This document shows positions 1-8,194 of a stretch of DNA of 64,000 bases, in pieces (the stretch's first letter is position 1; each line of letters begins with the position of its first letter). The position numbers and the translations under genes are program-made. This DNA is from Candidatus Poribacteria bacterium (GTDB lineage Bacteria; Poribacteria; WGA-4E; WGA-3G). The notes under the pieces were generated by a model, which was not told the DNA's origin, searched no databases, and saw only the letters and a program-made list of their open reading frames with translations. The stretch covers positions 62,001 through 126,000 of the forward strand of contig JAJDTJ010000035.1 in NCBI GenBank assembly GCA_022827225.1, in the 5' to 3' direction.

Positions 1-947
1 ATAGGGGTGAGGTTCCGCTCAAAGATCTCACCGTAGTTCCCTACAGCTATAATAACCTGCTTCGCCCAATCTTTAGGCAGACCGAGTATTTTACCCATTT
101 CACCTGATTCACCTAAAAATCGCTTGATCTCGGGATTTTCAGTTTCAAAGGATTTGACATTTTCCTGCGTAATTTTGTGTTCTTCGGCAAAAAATGTCGC
201 ATAAACGACCCAACTCACAGCATCATTCCATTTGTTGTCGCCGTGAATAGTGAGGGGTCCCAAAGGTTCTTTTGAGATAGTTACATCCAGAATAACATGA
301 TCGTCTGGGTTTTTTAGATTTTTCCGACGTGCCACAAGTTGGGATTTGTCACTTGTAACAGCATCCACTCGTCCTGCATCATAACCGTTGTAAAGGGTAT
401 CAATATCCGAGTAGGTAAGCGGTTTGAAGTCAATGCCTAAGGAACGCATGGTATCAGCGAGGTTTAATTCTGTTGTGCTGCCCCCAGTGACACCGATGGT
501 TGCTCCTGCTAACTCTTTAATAGATTTGATATTAAGAGATTTTGGGACCATAAAACCTTGTCCATCATAAAATGTGGGTGGCGCGAAGTCAGTGTTTAAA
601 TCTGCATCGCGGGTAAGTGTCCAGGTCGTGTTTCTGATGAGGACATCTATCTCACCTGTTTGAAGTGCTGTGAAACGTTCGGCAGCATTCAGGGGGACAA
701 ATTCAACTTTATCGGGGTCACCCAGAACTGCGGCAGCAATTGCGCGACCGAAATCTGCGTCAAAACCGCTCCATTTGCCATCTTCACCGAGGTAACCAAA
801 ACCGGGTAAACCACCGTGCACGCCACAGACTAATTTTCCCCTGTTTTTAACTTTGTCCAAAACACTCTCGTGATTGTCTGCAAGGAGTGGTGTCACTAAT
901 GAAATCGCTAAAACTAACGCGGAAACGCGAAACAAAAATTTACGCAC
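1..947 (-). CDS. Amino-acid ABC transporter periplasmic substrate-binding protein (partial, 3' end off window)
   Basis: Reading the minus strand from a GTG at 947 (preceded by AGAGAGGA about 8 nt upstream) gives an N-terminal signal peptide (VRKFLFRVSALVLAISL, mature from about residue 25) and then a classical family-3 solute-binding fold. Visible landmarks are the opening RGKLVCGV, the GFDADFGRAIAAAVLG segment, DVLIRNTTWTLTRD, and the hinge-side GATIGVTGGSTTELNLAD. This matches AapJ-like general L-amino-acid binding proteins of polar amino-acid ABC importers, which capture amino acids in the periplasm. The frame stays open to base 1, so about 315 codons are present and only a short C-terminus is missing. 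The permease and ATPase genes are not in the window and would lie to the left. Confidence 0.88.
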   Translation of the reverse strand, partial: MRKFLFRVSALVLAISLVTPLLADNHESVLDKVKNRGKLVCGVHGGLPGFGYLGEDGKWSGFDADFGRAIAAAVLGDPDKVEFVPLNAAERFTALQTGEIDVLIRNTTWTLTRDADLNTDFAPPTFYDGQGFMVPKSLNIKSIKELAGATIGVTGGSTTELNLADTMRSLGIDFKPLTYSDIDTLYNGYDAGRVDAVTSDKSQLVARRKNLKNPDDHVILDVTISKEPLGPLTIHGDNKWNDAVSWVVYATFFAEEHKITQENVKSFETENPEIKRFLGESGEMGKILGLPKDWAKQVIIAVGNYGEIFERNLTP

Positions 948-1086
948 TATAATCCTCTCTTTTGTAATGTGACCTCTATTGAAGAGATCGTTGAAATGTA
1001 GCGATTTGATGTAGTTCTGTTAGTATTAAACAGTCATATAAAAATCGCATTTATATCTTAAGAAAAACTATTGTCATCTTTTAAAG

Positions 1087-1115
1087 ATTGTATCAGACTA
1101 CCTTTATGTTGTCAA
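1087..1115 (-). promoter_or_regulatory. Sigma70-type promoter for the ABC binding protein
   Basis: On the minus strand TTGACA (1115-1110) is separated by exactly 17 bp from TACAAT (1092-1087). It lies about 140 bp upstream of the GTG start at 947, which leaves an AT-rich leader. No regulator site was recognised. Confidence 0.7.
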
Positions 1116-1206
1116 GGAATTAATAGAAACCAGCAGAATGATTAAGTGATCCTGTTGTTTCGATGTGTTTGTTAAGTGCTAATGACCGATAACTTCTCGT
1201 TACAAC

Positions 1207-1254
1207 TGCCCTATTTTGTGCAGCTGGATACTGGAGTATGCCCTATTTTGTGCA
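1207..1254 (+). repeat. Two 16-bp direct repeats
   Basis: TGCCCTATTTTGTGCA occurs at 1207-1222 and again, identical, at 1239-1254, a 32-bp start-to-start period (about three helical turns). Such spacing could suit a dimeric DNA-binding protein, or the pair could be a scar of a mobile element. It lies about 150-200 bp upstream of the promoter at 1404. Confidence 0.6.
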
Positions 1255-1403
1255 AGACTTTGCGGATGTTTATAAAGTTGCTATCCGTACGGTCTCATTC
1301 AGATTCGGCACGAAAATTGCTACATTGGATTCAGTTTTCCGGTAGATTAACAGTCCTTTTTTTGCCACCTGAAAATTAACCAATTCTCAGGCGTAAGCTG
1401 CGC

Positions 1404-1432
1404 TTGACATATTTTCAAAGTCTTGTTAATAT
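1404..1432 (+). promoter_or_regulatory. Sigma70-type promoter for the TPR protein
   Basis: TTGACA at 1404-1409, a 17-bp spacer, then TAATAT at 1427-1432. The predicted start of transcription is about 25-30 nt upstream of the ATG at 1466. Confidence 0.75.
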
Positions 1433-1465
1433 ATTCGGAACTAATACTTGGCAAGGAGAAAAAAA

Positions 1466-2704
1466 ATGAAGAAGTTCATAATTGCAGAAATCTGCGTTCT
1501 GCTGGCGCTTGCGGGCGGGTTTTGGCTGGGGCGTGTCACTGGCGGCAGCACGAGTTATGAAGACTACTACGACAACGCAGATAAGGCCTGGGCAGCGGCA
1601 AAGGCACTTGACGAACCACCGATAGAACTTGATAGTCCAGATACAGACCGTTTACGCAAGGTCCGAGCTGCATACCGCGAAGTTTTCGACAAATACCCCG
1701 ATAGCTTATGGGCAGATGATGCCATCTATCAACTCGCTTCACGCATCCCACGTACCGATGAAGAGGCGTTCGCACTGTTCCGGCGGCTCATCAACAATTA
1801 TCCTGACAGTGAGTGGGCAGACGATTCGATGTATGCCATCGCTTTCGCTTCTTATAAGATCGCTGAGGAATTAAAACAGACCGGGACACTTGAATCTGTC
1901 AATTCTTATTACGATCGCGCACTTGCACTTTACAACCAATTGATAGCGTTATACCCGGGAAGCGACTTGTCAGATCAAGCACAGTTTAATACGGCGATGT
2001 GCTACTACGGGAAAGACGAGTTAAACCTTGCACTTTCAACGTTAGACACACTGCGAGAACCGTTCCGATCCAGTCCGCTTCTCTATCAAATTTTATACGT
2101 TACTGGCGAAATCTACCTCAAGAAGCAGGAATACGAGAACGCGCGCGTCGAATTCACGAACGTCGTTGATTCCGGGGACCCTGATCTCGCTCCCTTGGCG
2201 AGCTTCGGTATTCCGCAGTCCTATCTTGCAGAAGGCAAGTATCAGGAAGCTCTTGAAGGCTACCAGAAAGTCATTGATCTTTATTCAGATACCAAAGCCG
2301 GTCAGGATGCATACTTCTACATGGGATGGGCTTATGAACGGCTTGAGAAGTACGACGAAGCCATCGCCCAACTTGAAAAGGGAATTCAACTGTATCCACG
2401 CAACGAAAATGCTGCCAACGCGCAGGTTTACATCGCACAAATCGCCCATAGGAATAAGGATATAACAACTGCTGTTGATGCCTTTCAAAAAGTGGCGGAT
2501 AATGCTATTTACGATTATGACACTCGACGAGCGGCGCAATATTCGATCGGTAAAATTTATGAGGACAACGGCGATACAGATTTAGCGATAGTAGCCTATG
2601 AGAAACTCCTCAAAAATTTCCCAGAACCGCATAAAAAGGCATCGCATCTGTCAAATAACATCACTGAAAACCATATCCAGAGTCTAAGAAGCACAGGTCT
2701 CTAA
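1466..2704 (+). CDS. Membrane-anchored TPR protein (YbgF/BamD-like repeats)
   Basis: The protein has 412 residues. The ATG at 1466 is chosen over an in-frame TTG at 1448 because AAGGAG (1453-1458) sits 7 nt before it. The N-terminus is a signal anchor (about residues 3-20) ending in a Gly-rich turn. The rest is tandem TPR units of the outer-membrane-assembly/TolA-binding type, with recurring patterns such as YPDSEWADDSMYAIA, FTNVVDSGDPDLAPLASFG and YFYMGWAYERLEKYDEAIAQLEKG. Proteins of this shape act as periplasmic or membrane scaffolds that bring partners together. The specific partner cannot be told from here. Its last 21 bases overlap the 3' end of the convergent PLP-enzyme gene. Confidence 0.8.
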   Translation: MKKFIIAEICVLLALAGGFWLGRVTGGSTSYEDYYDNADKAWAAAKALDEPPIELDSPDTDRLRKVRAAYREVFDKYPDSLWADDAIYQLASRIPRTDEEAFALFRRLINNYPDSEWADDSMYAIAFASYKIAEELKQTGTLESVNSYYDRALALYNQLIALYPGSDLSDQAQFNTAMCYYGKDELNLALSTLDTLREPFRSSPLLYQILYVTGEIYLKKQEYENARVEFTNVVDSGDPDLAPLASFGIPQSYLAEGKYQEALEGYQKVIDLYSDTKAGQDAYFYMGWAYERLEKYDEAIAQLEKGIQLYPRNENAANAQVYIAQIAHRNKDITTAVDAFQKVADNAIYDYDTRRAAQYSIGKIYEDNGDTDLAIVAYEKLLKNFPEPHKKASHLSNNITENHIQSLRSTGL

Positions 2705-3889
2705 CGCTTGTTTGAGATCGGCGAGAATATCTTCAATATCCTCCAAACCGACGGAGATTCTGACCAAGCCGTCTGTGATTCCGATCTGCTGGCGGATTTC
2801 TGCTGGGACGTGTGAGTGCGTCGTTGACGCGGGGTGACAAATGAGTGTCCGGACATCTCCGAGGCTGACAGCAAGCGCGCAGCGTTCGAGATGATCGACG
2901 AGGTGTTCCCCCGCGGTGCGGCCACCTTTGAGTTCCAGCGTTATCATGCCTCCGAACGCTTCCATCTGCTGTTGCGCCAGTTCGTGTTGCGGATGGCTCT
3001 GTAGACCCGGATAGCGAACCCACGCTACCGCCGGATGTGTTTCCAGAAACCCCGCAACTCGCACAGCATTCTCGCAGTGCCGCGCAAATCGGAGCGGTAA
3101 CGTCGTGATACCGTGTAGTGTTAGCCAAGCATTGAATGGGCTGATAACTGCACCGAAATTACGTAACGCTCCTTTTTTCGCGTGCGTAACGAATGCCTTG
3201 TCCGCCACAATGGCACCAGCGATGACTGCACCGGTACCGCTCAGATATTTTGTCATGCTATGGATGACGACATCAATACCGAGGTTAATCGGTTGCTGTC
3301 CGCACGGTGTCGCGAATGTGTTATCAATCATTGAAATGAGTCCGTGTGTCTTTGCAATCTCGGCGGCACCGCGCAAGTCTATCAGTTTTAGGAGTGGGTT
3401 TGTTGGGCTTTCGAGATAGAGCACTTTCGTATCCATCCGGATAGCGCGTTCAATGTGCGACAAGTCGGTGGCATCAACGAATGTTGTCTCGATTCCGAAC
3501 CGTCTAAGGTCTTCATTGAGAATTTGGAACGTAGCGGAATAGAGATTTGCCATAGCGACGACATGTCCACCGTCAGTTAAGGCAGTCAGCAGTGCCGTGC
3601 TGACGGCTCCCATTCCGGATGCAGTTGCGAGCGCAGCTTCGCCCGCCTCCAAGACAGCGAGTTTGTTCTCTAATACCTCCTGTGTCGGGTTCCCCCAACG
3701 GGTATACACATAACCGCTCTCTTCATCTCGGAACGCTTCCGCACATTCCGCGGCTGTTGTGAAACGGAAAGTACTGTTCTGATAGATAGGGGGTAGTAGA
3801 GGCATCCCGCTTTTTTCCGTAACGGATGTCCCTCTTTCGCCTGCATGAATAGCTTGTGTAGCTTTGCCTAATTTTCTTTCAACAGTCAT
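2684..3889 (-). CDS. Cys/Met-metabolism PLP enzyme (O-succinyl/acetylhomoserine sulfhydrylase or cystathionine gamma-synthase type)
   Basis: The protein has 401 residues, a normal length for the gamma-subfamily of fold-type I PLP enzymes. The PLP lysine is K214 in SMTKYLSG. Other signatures are YTRWGNPT (62-69, substrate/phosphate loop from the neighbouring subunit), SGMGAVST (91-98, phosphate binding), ESPTNP (160-165) and DNTFATP (189-195). The C-terminal SLGDVRTLICHPASTTHS segment is typical of homoserine sulfhydrylases and methionine gamma-lyases. The family makes homocysteine or cystathionine from activated homoserine, or degrades methionine; sequence alone does not separate these. No methionine-pathway partner is adjacent and there is no room for a riboswitch in the 53-bp gap upstream. 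Confidence 0.85.
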   Translation of the reverse strand: MTVERKLGKATQAIHAGERGTSVTEKSGMPLLPPIYQNSTFRFTTAAECAEAFRDEESGYVYTRWGNPTQEVLENKLAVLEAGEAALATASGMGAVSTALLTALTDGGHVVAMANLYSATFQILNEDLRRFGIETTFVDATDLSHIERAIRMDTKVLYLESPTNPLLKLIDLRGAAEIAKTHGLISMIDNTFATPCGQQPINLGIDVVIHSMTKYLSGTGAVIAGAIVADKAFVTHAKKGALRNFGAVISPFNAWLTLHGITTLPLRFARHCENAVRVAGFLETHPAVAWVRYPGLQSHPQHELAQQQMEAFGGMITLELKGGRTAGEHLVDHLERCALAVSLGDVRTLICHPASTTHSHVPAEIRQQIGITDGLVRISVGLEDIEDILADLKQALETCAS

Positions 3890-3942
3890 TTCAATAAAAC
3901 TCCCAAAAACCTGCTTTTGGTATTCGTGCGAAGTGGGTATCC

Positions 3943-4512
3943 TTACTTCAATTGTTTGATGTCCTGACCTTCAAGTGCTAACAATTGACGTTTCCGGTCT
4001 AACCCGCCGCCATAACCACCAAGTGCTCCATTACTTCTGATGACACGATGGCACGGAATGAGGATGGATACAGGGTTGGCACCAACTGCGTTTCCAATGG
4101 AACGCGCCGATTTCGGCCGCCCGATCCGGTCAGCGATCCATTGATACGACCGCACTTCTCCATAAGGAATTTGCTGAATTGCCTTCCAGACGTACTGCTG
4201 GAACTCCGTACCGTATGCTAATTGTACCGATATCTCAGCGAAATCAATCGGTCCTCCAGCAAAATAGATGTCCAACAATTTGATCGTTCTGGCAAGAACA
4301 GGGAGAGTTGGTGGGAAAGTGGGTTCAGGTGAAGGTGCTACTTCACTAAAGGAAGCACTCGAAATACAGCTTTCTTCAGCGATGATGTCTATCCATCCTA
4401 TAGGCGACTTATAGCAGAAACTGGGCATACCGACGGTATTTCTTAACTTTCTTAAACCGTCATCGCCACCTAATGCATTGGCGATAATTTCTAAGGGATT
4501 TGATTTGCTCAT
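3943..4512 (-). CDS. ogt: Methylated-DNA--[protein]-cysteine S-methyltransferase (O6-alkylguanine repair)
   Basis: The protein has 189 residues. The C-terminal half carries the MGMT active-site motif IPCHRV with acceptor cysteine C154, preceded by the helix-turn-helix region (IPYGEVRSYQWIADRIG, arginine finger in SARSIGNAVGANP) and followed by GGYGGGLDRKRQLLALEG. The family transfers the alkyl group from O6-alkylguanine irreversibly to the cysteine. The N-terminal part (1-80) is a variable ribonuclease-H-like domain without Ada zinc ligands, so this is Ogt-like rather than Ada. A TAGGAGTC ribosome site precedes the ATG. It is divergent from the SCP2-like gene and shares a short spacer holding an inverted repeat. 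Confidence 0.92.
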   Translation of the reverse strand: MSKSNPLEIIANALGGDDGLRKLRNTVGMPSFCYKSPIGWIDIIAEESCISSASFSEVAPSPEPTFPPTLPVLARTIKLLDIYFAGGPIDFAEISVQLAYGTEFQQYVWKAIQQIPYGEVRSYQWIADRIGRPKSARSIGNAVGANPVSILIPCHRVIRSNGALGGYGGGLDRKRQLLALEGQDIKQLK

Positions 4513-4537
4513 TTTACGACTCCTAAAATTTTGTTAA

Positions 4538-4575
4538 AAAGTCACTTGACTTTATTACGGGTATTACGATATGCT
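4538..4575 (+). promoter_or_regulatory. Promoter overlapped by a 7-bp inverted repeat
   Basis: TTGACT (4546-4551), an 18-bp spacer and TATGCT (4570-4575) form a promoter pointing right. The half-sites AAAGTCA (4538-4544) and TGACTTT (4547-4553) form a near-perfect dyad covering the -35 box, as an operator would. Transcription would begin at about 4582, only a few bases from the ATG at 4588, so the message may be leaderless or nearly so. Confidence 0.5.
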
Positions 4576-4587
4576 ATACCGCAAATT

Positions 4588-4983
4588 ATGGCTATATTTG
4601 AAACATCTGAACAACTCTATGGTTATATCAGTGAGTTGTTTGCAGAAATTGCGACCTTACCAGAAGCGCGTGAGACACTGAATACCTTGACACTGAGTGT
4701 CCAGTTTAACTATACCGCGCCTGATTGTACAATGACGCTAACGGCAGCGAATGGCGAGTATCACATTATCCGTGGTGCGTGTGATAACGCTACACCAGAT
4801 GTTGAACTCACTATGACAGGTGATGTCGCACACAGGTTTTGGACGGGTGAACTCAACGTCATGGGTGCCATTACGACCCGCGAAATCGGTGTCGTCGGTT
4901 CACTGGGTAAAGTGATGCGCCTCGCACCGCTCATTAAGACAGCCGTTCGTTATAACCGTGATCGACAAACCACTTGCGAATGA
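4588..4983 (+). CDS. SCP2 sterol-binding-like domain protein
   Basis: The protein has 131 residues, starting at MAIFETSEQLYGYI. The ATG at 4588 is preferred to a TTG 57 bases upstream because that TTG lies before the predicted promoter -10 box. No Shine-Dalgarno is visible, consistent with a leaderless transcript. The single domain has the SCP2 pattern: early amphipathic helix, central strand NGEYHIIRGACDNATPDVELTMTGD, then FWTGELNVMGAI and a C-terminal hydrophobic tail. SCP2 domains bind lipids or hydrophobic molecules; no enzyme activity is implied. The stop is 20 bases before the PhyH start, so the two probably form one transcript, which would fit a lipid-oxidation context. Confidence 0.7.
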   Translation: MAIFETSEQLYGYISELFAEIATLPEARETLNTLTLSVQFNYTAPDCTMTLTAANGEYHIIRGACDNATPDVELTMTGDVAHRFWTGELNVMGAITTREIGVVGSLGKVMRLAPLIKTAVRYNRDRQTTCE

Positions 4984-5003
4984 TAACATGCAAGGAGACT
5001 TCA

Positions 5004-5795
5004 ATGGAAGCCGACAACTTATTAGAAACAATTGAACCCTACGTTACGCAGTTGCAAGAAGAGGGTTGGTGCGTTATGGAGAACGTAATACCCGCCAGTG
5101 TCGTTGACGCGATTCGTGAAGAGGTCGAAACCTCAGAAGCGGACTATAACGCGTTCAGCAAAGAGCATGGCAGATGGGAGCGCAATGTTATCAGTTTCAT
5201 GCCGAAATTTGCTGAGCACCTCGCGAATGCGCGACTCCTGACGGCTATTCGTCAACTCTTAGGACCGCAGGTACGCATATCGCAAACCGAATATAAGATA
5301 CGTCCGCCGCATTACCAATTGGTGCGGGCATATCACTCTGATTTCCCTTACGATCTGAACCAGAAATGGCATATCCCACAGCCGTTTCCGGGTGCAGTCA
5401 TCGGCATCACTACCCTCTGGATGCTCACCGATTTTACAACCGAAAATGGTGGTACCTGGATTGTACCGAAGACGCATGTAGACCTACGGAATCCGAGAGG
5501 TAAAGAAGACGGTATCGGTGATCGAAACCCGCTTGACGGTGAGATGCAAGCTACTGGGGCTGCCGGGAGTGTCCTTATCATGGATAGCCGGATCTGGCAT
5601 TCCAACGCCGAAAATCCGAGTGCTGGCAAGCGGACGGCAGTTGTTGTCAGATACGCGCCGTGGTGGTTGAATTTAGAACTCTTCGGGGTCAACACTGCGA
5701 CGGTTCCGGGTGAGACGTTCGATAAATTCCCAGAGGATGTCAAGATACTCTACGAGCACCGCGCCGAAAACCGCGAACCGACTGTCTGGCTATGA
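5004..5795 (+). CDS. Phytanoyl-CoA dioxygenase (PhyH) family Fe(II)/2-oxoglutarate oxygenase
   Basis: The protein has 263 residues. The ATG at 5004 has AAGGAG at 4992-4997. The double-stranded beta-helix iron site is complete: H111 and D113 in AYHSDFPY, distal H199 in IWHSN, and the 2-oxoglutarate-binding arginine R210 in GKRTAVVVRY. The sequence LTDFTTENGGTWIVPKTH is the family's central signature. These enzymes hydroxylate a substrate with O2 and 2-oxoglutarate. PhyH paralogues are expanded in Poribacteria and planctomycete-like genomes and their substrates are mostly unknown, so phytanoyl-CoA should not be assumed. It is co-directional with the SCP2-like gene. Confidence 0.88.
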   Translation: MEADNLLETIEPYVTQLQEEGWCVMENVIPASVVDAIREEVETSEADYNAFSKEHGRWERNVISFMPKFAEHLANARLLTAIRQLLGPQVRISQTEYKIRPPHYQLVRAYHSDFPYDLNQKWHIPQPFPGAVIGITTLWMLTDFTTENGGTWIVPKTHVDLRNPRGKEDGIGDRNPLDGEMQATGAAGSVLIMDSRIWHSNAENPSAGKRTAVVVRYAPWWLNLELFGVNTATVPGETFDKFPEDVKILYEHRAENREPTVWL

Positions 5796-5842
5796 TTTTT
5801 AATTATTATGTTTCTGGTTTGCCTTCCACCTGCTCTTTTGTA

Positions 5843-5864
5843 GCACAAACTTTCCAGTTTGTGC
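5843..5864. repeat. Intergenic hairpin GCACAAACT-4-AGTTTGTGC
   Basis: A 9-bp perfect inverted repeat (5843-5851 with 5856-5864) lies in the gap between the PhyH and glyoxalase genes. No T-tract follows, so it resembles a dispersed palindromic repeat more than a terminator. Confidence 0.55.
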
Positions 5865-5963
5865 CACCAGAACGCTATGTTTTCTGAGAAATCTCATCTA
5901 ACAGAACAGGCTGCAGTCAAAATTGCGTCCGTCCTGTTAAAGAAAGAATTAAGGAGCCATTCT

Positions 5964-6392
5964 ATGTCAACAACACTTGTACACATCGGTGTCCGCACGA
6001 CCGATTTGGAGAAGAGTATCCGTTTCTGGCGCGATGCGCTCGGATTACGAGTCTTTTCAACGATGAACGGTTGCTACGATCTTACCGATGGTTATCACAA
6101 TTTCCGGGTGTTTCAGCACCGCGGCCCCGAACGTCCGAAACATGTTGGGGGAATGTTAGACTACCTCCATATCGGTGTCCGGGTCCCGAATTTGCGGGAA
6201 GCCGCACAGCGATGTGAGGAACTCGGTTTTGAAATCACTTGGGAAGGTTTAGACGGTAGCAAACCTTATGATCCCAATTCGGACGAACTGCCTTCGGAAG
6301 CCTTCAAAGTGGAAGACCCGGACGGCATCGTTGTCGATATTACCGAGCAGGATGATCAGTGGCCCGGGGTTGATATCCAAAACAAAGTTTAA
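5964..6392 (+). CDS. VOC-superfamily (glyoxalase/bleomycin resistance/dioxygenase fold) protein
   Basis: The protein has 142 residues. The ATG at 5964 has AAGGAG at 5951-5956. The two beta-alpha-beta-beta-beta units are evident: LVHIGVRTTDLEKSIRFWRDALGLRVF at the start and YLHIGVRVPNLREAAQRCEELGFEI in the middle, ending in FKVEDPDGIVVDITEQ. Candidate metal ligands are the histidine in LVHIGV, the histidine in YLHIGV and the glutamate in DITEQ. Family members include lactoylglutathione lyases, epimerases and ring-cleaving dioxygenases; the reaction cannot be assigned. A longer upstream reading frame is ignored because it lacks a ribosome site. Confidence 0.82.
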   Translation: MSTTLVHIGVRTTDLEKSIRFWRDALGLRVFSTMNGCYDLTDGYHNFRVFQHRGPERPKHVGGMLDYLHIGVRVPNLREAAQRCEELGFEITWEGLDGSKPYDPNSDELPSEAFKVEDPDGIVVDITEQDDQWPGVDIQNKV

Positions 6393-6409
6393 ACTTTTAG
6401 ACCGCCATA

Positions 6410-6430
6410 GGCGCGGTTCTGTACCGCGCC
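6410..6430. terminator. GC-rich hairpin between convergent genes
   Basis: GGCGCGGT (6410-6417) pairs with ACCGCGCC (6423-6430) around a 5-nt loop, 18 bp after the VOC stop and 15 bp before the stop of the convergent protease gene. There is no T-run, so it may be a dispersed repeat that serves as a shared barrier rather than a classical intrinsic terminator. Confidence 0.4.
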
Positions 6431-6445
6431 ATCCACCCAATAATT

Positions 6446-7144
6446 TTATTCATCACCACCGAACATGCCCAGCTGTATCAAATAATAAAGCAGTGTGAGG
6501 ACACTTGTCACTGCTGCAGCAAGATACGTCAGGAACGCCGCGTTGAGTACCTTACTCGCGTGTCGATTCTCTTCCGGGGACAGCATACCGGCTTCGTCCA
6601 TCGCAACTTTCGCACGTCTACTGGCATCCCATTCAACGGGAAGGGTTATCAACGAAAAAGCGACGACTACGCTAAATAAGCATACACCTATGAATATTAA
6701 ACCCTTCAGATGAAGAATGAACCCTGCTATTAGCGCGATATACGCAAAGGTTGAACCGAAGTTAGTCGGAGGCACAAGGGCAGTGCGTAGACTTAGCATC
6801 CCATAACCGTGTGCATCCTGAATTGCGTGTCCTGCTTCGTGGCAAGCGACCCCTATTGCAGAAAGTGATTGGCTGGAATAGACATCGTCAGACAATCGCA
6901 ATGCCTTTTTACTCGGATCGTAGTGGTCGCTTAACCATCCACCAAAGCGTTCAATCCGCACGCCGCTAACACCTTGCCGCTTTAGCATCTGCTCAGCAGC
7001 CTGCGCACCGGTCAACCCGCTACGCGATCCGACTTTTGAATATTTTGAGAAGGTCGATTTTGTGCGAAATGTCGCATATAGGGACAAGGCAAGTCCCGGT
7101 GCTATAATTATAATATACAGTGGGTCAATCAAACCCAAAAGCAT
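6446..7144 (-). CDS. Membrane neutral zinc metallopeptidase (YugP/Zn_peptidase_2 family)
   Basis: The protein has 232 residues. The ATG at 7144 is supported by GGAGGTG just upstream; an upstream TTG 23 codons earlier is not. It has an N-terminal membrane segment (about 8-25), the zinc motif HEAGH (102-106) with the likely third ligand E171 in LPVEWDASRRA, two central membrane helices (about 132-168) and a C-terminal one (about 205-228). These are the diagnostic features of the YugP family, integral-membrane proteases of unknown substrate. It is a single gene, convergent with the VOC gene. Confidence 0.9.
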   Translation of the reverse strand: MLLGLIDPLYIIIIAPGLALSLYATFRTKSTFSKYSKVGSRSGLTGAQAAEQMLKRQGVSGVRIERFGGWLSDHYDPSKKALRLSDDVYSSQSLSAIGVACHEAGHAIQDAHGYGMLSLRTALVPPTNFGSTFAYIALIAGFILHLKGLIFIGVCLFSVVVAFSLITLPVEWDASRRAKVAMDEAGMLSPEENRHASKVLNAAFLTYLAAAVTSVLTLLYYLIQLGMFGGDE

Positions 7145-7246
7145 GATAAACACCTCCGAATTTTGTTTCTGTTGCGTTAAGAGAATTATACGGGATATCT
7201 CCGTAAAATTCAACTCATTTTTTTACCATCTGAAACTCTCTATGAT

Positions 7247-7275
7247 TTGACGCTATTCCGATAACGTGTTATACT
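7247..7275 (+). promoter_or_regulatory. Strong sigma70-type promoter for the amidohydrolase
   Basis: TTGACG at 7247-7252, a 17-bp spacer, TATACT at 7270-7275. The ATG of the amidohydrolase follows 40 bp downstream. Confidence 0.75.
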
Positions 7276-7314
7276 ACAGAATGTGTCTAACCTATTGGAA
7301 ACGAGGAAGAACAG

Positions 7315-8154
7315 ATGCTTAAAATAATTGATACGCACCAACACCTCTGGGATACTGAAAATTTGGAATATCCATGGCTTGAGGGTTTTGACTTGTTAGA
7401 GAAACGGTATACCGCAGCGGATTATCGCGCGGCAATTGGTGATCTTAATGTCGTCAAGTCAGTTCATGTTGAGGGGGATCCTGCTGAAACGGATGTTGTC
7501 AAAGAGGTGGCGTGGCTGACAGAGATCGCTGAGACGGATCGGATGATAGGCGCAATCGCAGCGGCGGCACCCTTGGAAAAACGGAATGCCGAGGCTATCC
7601 TTTCCGAGCTTGTCGGATTCGGACTCGTTGTCGGCGTGCGCCGGATGGCGTGGCATCACCCCGATCCGCAGTTCTATGCGACACCGGAGTTGATTAACGG
7701 TGTGAAATTGCTGGCGAAGTTTGATCTGTCTTTTGAACTCTGTGCGAATCAGGCGCAGCTGCCAGCGGCGATTGCGCTGGTTAAGGCGACACCGGATATC
7801 CGACACGCGCTTAACCATTGCGGCGGACCGGATATAAAAGGGGGGCAGTTTGAACCGTGGGCAACGCATATCCGGGAACTTGCTGCTTTTGAGAACATCC
7901 ATTGCAAGGTATCGGGAATCGTGACGACCGCAAGCGAGAATTGGACACCTGAGGAGCTCAAACCGTATATCCGGCATCTGGTCGAGACGTTCGGTTATGA
8001 GCGGCTCATGTTCGGGAGCGATTGGCCCGTGTGTACGTTGGCAGCGACATATCGGGAGTGGGTAGATGCCCTCTTGTGGGCTGTCGAAGACGCTTCTGAT
8101 GCAGAGAGAAACAGACTCTTTTACGAGAACGCTTCGGAATTCTATTCGGTATAG
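7315..8154 (+). CDS. Amidohydrolase-2 family metal-dependent hydrolase (PDC/fuconolactonase-like)
   Basis: The protein has 279 residues. The first metal motif is at the N-terminus (DTHQHLWD, H8 and H10), and the (beta/alpha)8 barrel ends in FGSDWPVC with the conserved Asp. The HCGGP motif mid-chain carries the third histidine. This arrangement is shared by 2-pyrone-4,6-dicarboxylate lactonases and L-fuconolactonases, which hydrolyse lactones of sugar or aromatic acids. In this type of genome such genes often accompany sugar-acid catabolism, but no such neighbours are adjacent. The ATG follows CGAGGAAGA and a well-formed promoter. Confidence 0.87.
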   Translation: MLKIIDTHQHLWDTENLEYPWLEGFDLLEKRYTAADYRAAIGDLNVVKSVHVEGDPAETDVVKEVAWLTEIAETDRMIGAIAAAAPLEKRNAEAILSELVGFGLVVGVRRMAWHHPDPQFYATPELINGVKLLAKFDLSFELCANQAQLPAAIALVKATPDIRHALNHCGGPDIKGGQFEPWATHIRELAAFENIHCKVSGIVTTASENWTPEELKPYIRHLVETFGYERLMFGSDWPVCTLAATYREWVDALLWAVEDASDAERNRLFYENASEFYSV

Positions 8155-8194
8155 AGTGGTGTTCCGTAACCATTTAGATTTCTTTCCAAAATAG

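Larger units (their letters stand above)
948..1465. other. Divergent intergenic region (518 bp)
   Basis: This AT-rich spacer separates the left-reading binding-protein gene from the right-reading TPR gene. It holds one good promoter for each (1087-1115 minus, 1404-1432 plus) and a pair of 16-bp direct repeats at 1207-1222 and 1239-1254. A 67-codon open frame at 1176-1379 spans the repeats but has no ribosome site or family resemblance, so I do not call it a gene. Confidence 0.6.

Noticed and set aside
1176-1379. 67-codon ORF over the direct repeats
   Set aside because: No ribosome site, no family, and it lies between two promoters; probably chance.
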